Below are positions 62,890 to 64,000 of a DNA stretch of 64,000 nucleotides, one piece after another. This DNA is from CAMLJR01 sp964500675 (GTDB lineage: Bacteria; Pseudomonadota; Gammaproteobacteria; Pseudomonadales; CAMLJR01). The position numbers and the translations under genes were made by a program. Numbering within the stretch: the stretch's first letter is position 1; each line of letters starts with the position of its first letter. Location of the stretch: contig CAZCNY010000001.1 in NCBI GenBank assembly GCA_964500675.1, positions 744,001 to 808,000 on the forward strand, given 5' to 3'. Under the pieces are notes generated by a model. It made no database searches. It was not told the DNA's origin and saw nothing but the letters and a program-made list of their open reading frames with translations.

Positions 62890-64000
62890 ATGACCCGTCA
62901 CCTCTTTCTAGCGCTTCTATTTTGCCTGATCGGTAATGCAATCCTAAGCGGGTGCGCGCACGCGGCAATCGATCCGTTCAAGTCGTCCAGCGTGACTACT
63001 CAGGACGAGTTCCTGCCCGTCAAAGAAGCCTATCGGCCCACGCTCGAATTTATCAACGACAACCTGCGACTGCACTGGGATATCGCGGAGGGCTACTACC
63101 TCTATCGCCATCAGTTCGCTTTCAAAACCACAACGGGCGCTGATATAGCCGCGCAAATTCCAGCCGGCAAAGGCAAGGAAGACGAATTTTTCGGACACGT
63201 CGAAGTGTACTACCACACGCTCGATATTGTTTTGCCCCCCCCAGCGTCCGCGCAAACCGCGGTGCTAGCCGTCACTGCACAGGGCTGCGCCGACGCCGGT
63301 TTGTGCTACCCGCCGACGACGTGGTATTGGAGCGTCGATCCGATTGCGAAAACAGTTGTTGCTCGCGATGCACCTTCGACAGCAGCCTCTGCAAGCGCAC
63401 CGCCGCCACGGAGTGACACCAAACCCAAGCCCCGCTCGTGGCTCATGATGCTGCTGTTCGCCGTCGTCGGTGGCAGCATTCTGAACTTGATGCCATGCGT
63501 ATTTCCCGTACTGAGCTTGAAGGTGCTCGCGTTCGCCAGCCATAAGGAGGAGCATCTCGCTGTGCATGGCTTCGTCTACACCAGCGGTGTTGTGCTGAGC
63601 TTCGTACTTGTCGCGATTGCGCTGCTCGCACTCAAAGCCGCAGGGCAGGCCATCGGCTGGGGCTTTCAGCTGCAACAGCCGTGGTTTGTCGCCGCGCTCG
63701 CCTATTTATTTTTCGCGATGGGTTTGAGCTTATCGGGCCTCTGGACACTCGGCGGCAGTTGGATGGGCTTCGGCAACGATCTCGCGAGCCGCGCGGGCTA
63801 CAGCGGCAGCTTCTTTACCGGCATGCTCGCGACACTCGTTGCCAGCCCGTGCACCGCCCCATTCATGGCTCCCGCGCTGGGTTTTGCCGCGACGCAATCC
63901 GCACCGCTGGCACTGCTGATTTTCGCAGCATTGGGTTTCGGTATGGCGCTGCCCATACTCGTACTCTGCTTGAACCCGCGGCTGCTCTCATATATCCCGC
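62890..64000 (+). CDS. dsbD: Thiol:disulfide interchange protein DsbD (5' part, cut by window edge)
   Basis: Carries electrons across the inner membrane to periplasmic thiol oxidoreductases. From the ATG at 62890: signal peptide (to about AHA), N-terminal DsbD-alpha domain with its redox pair in GCADAGLCYPP, then membrane helices with the two transmembrane cysteines in NLMPCVFPVLSLK and VASPCTAPFMAPALG. The C-terminal thioredoxin domain lies beyond the right edge. The gene has no stop in the window. Confidence 0.93.
   Translation, partial: MTRHLFLALLFCLIGNAILSGCAHAAIDPFKSSSVTTQDEFLPVKEAYRPTLEFINDNLRLHWDIAEGYYLYRHQFAFKTTTGADIAAQIPAGKGKEDEFFGHVEVYYHTLDIVLPPPASAQTAVLAVTAQGCADAGLCYPPTTWYWSVDPIAKTVVARDAPSTAASASAPPPRSDTKPKPRSWLMMLLFAVVGGSILNLMPCVFPVLSLKVLAFASHKEEHLAVHGFVYTSGVVLSFVLVAIALLALKAAGQAIGWGFQLQQPWFVAALAYLFFAMGLSLSGLWTLGGSWMGFGNDLASRAGYSGSFFTGMLATLVASPCTAPFMAPALGFAATQSAPLALLIFAALGFGMALPILVLCLNPRLLSYIP

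Overview
The window is a gammaproteobacterial chromosome segment, most like the Pseudomonadales/Cellvibrionales branch. The left end keeps the Pseudomonas order cbrB - sRNA - pcnB - folK - panB - panC - panD - acs, and motY next to pyrC-rnt is another arrangement typical of pseudomonads. Coding density is high. I see no phage, insertion sequence, CRISPR array or rRNA. One tRNA gene (Gly, anticodon CCC) is present.

Region 1 (1-9.6 kb): a CbrB-type sigma-54 activator is followed by an 800-base gene-free stretch. This stretch holds two tandem copies of one module: an upstream GTTAC/GTAAC triplet, a -24/-12 (sigma-54) promoter, an A-rich transcript with AANAANAA Hfq-type motifs, and a GAGACCTGGA block leading into a GC hairpin. 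I read these as two CrcZ/CrcY-like small RNAs driven by CbrB. Poly(A) polymerase, HPPK, a deoxynucleoside kinase, pantothenate genes and acetyl-CoA synthetase follow.

Region 2 (9.6-26 kb): housekeeping and lifestyle genes. These are a sodium:solute symporter, a C26 amidohydrolase, FadE, tRNA-Gly, two CBS proteins, a diguanylate cyclase, MotY, PyrC, RNase T, a PilZ protein, a PHA synthase, a 2-Cys peroxiredoxin and a VPxP-CTERM protein.

Region 3 (26.2-42.2 kb): fourteen same-strand genes with gaps of 64 bases or less, divergent from an ArsR-family regulator. In transcription order they are RND adaptor, RND pump, Met/Gln-rich periplasmic protein, DUF2892 protein, zinc-ribbon thioredoxin, TolC-like protein, type I sulfide:quinone oxidoreductase, SulP transporter, ETHE1/Blh-type persulfide dioxygenase, DUF442 protein, CydP, CydA, CydB and CydX. 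I infer an operon for sulfide/persulfide detoxification that feeds electrons from SQR through quinol to the sulfide-tolerant bd oxidase. Its promoter (TTGACT-N17-TATATT) has a near-perfect palindrome inside the spacer. A decayed DsrE-family gene lies beyond the regulator.

Region 4 (41.3-52.9 kb): envelope genes. These are a second VPLPA-CTERM protein, a DUF938 methyltransferase, a secreted phosphodiesterase-type enzyme divergent from a TonB receptor plus Omp85-barrel pair, and a four-gene module (di-heme peroxidase lipoprotein, porin, FMN-binding protein, PepSY protein) behind a strong Fur box.

Region 5 (52.7-64 kb): a PAS chemoreceptor, a ModF-like double ABC ATPase, PBP1B, a PfkB kinase, a small outer-membrane barrel, YajG, a DUF2333 protein with 21-base repeats, a PCu(A)C-like protein lacking its usual copper ligands, and the 5' part of dsbD running off the right edge.

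All functional assignments come from reading motifs, lengths and gene order. No database search was run.
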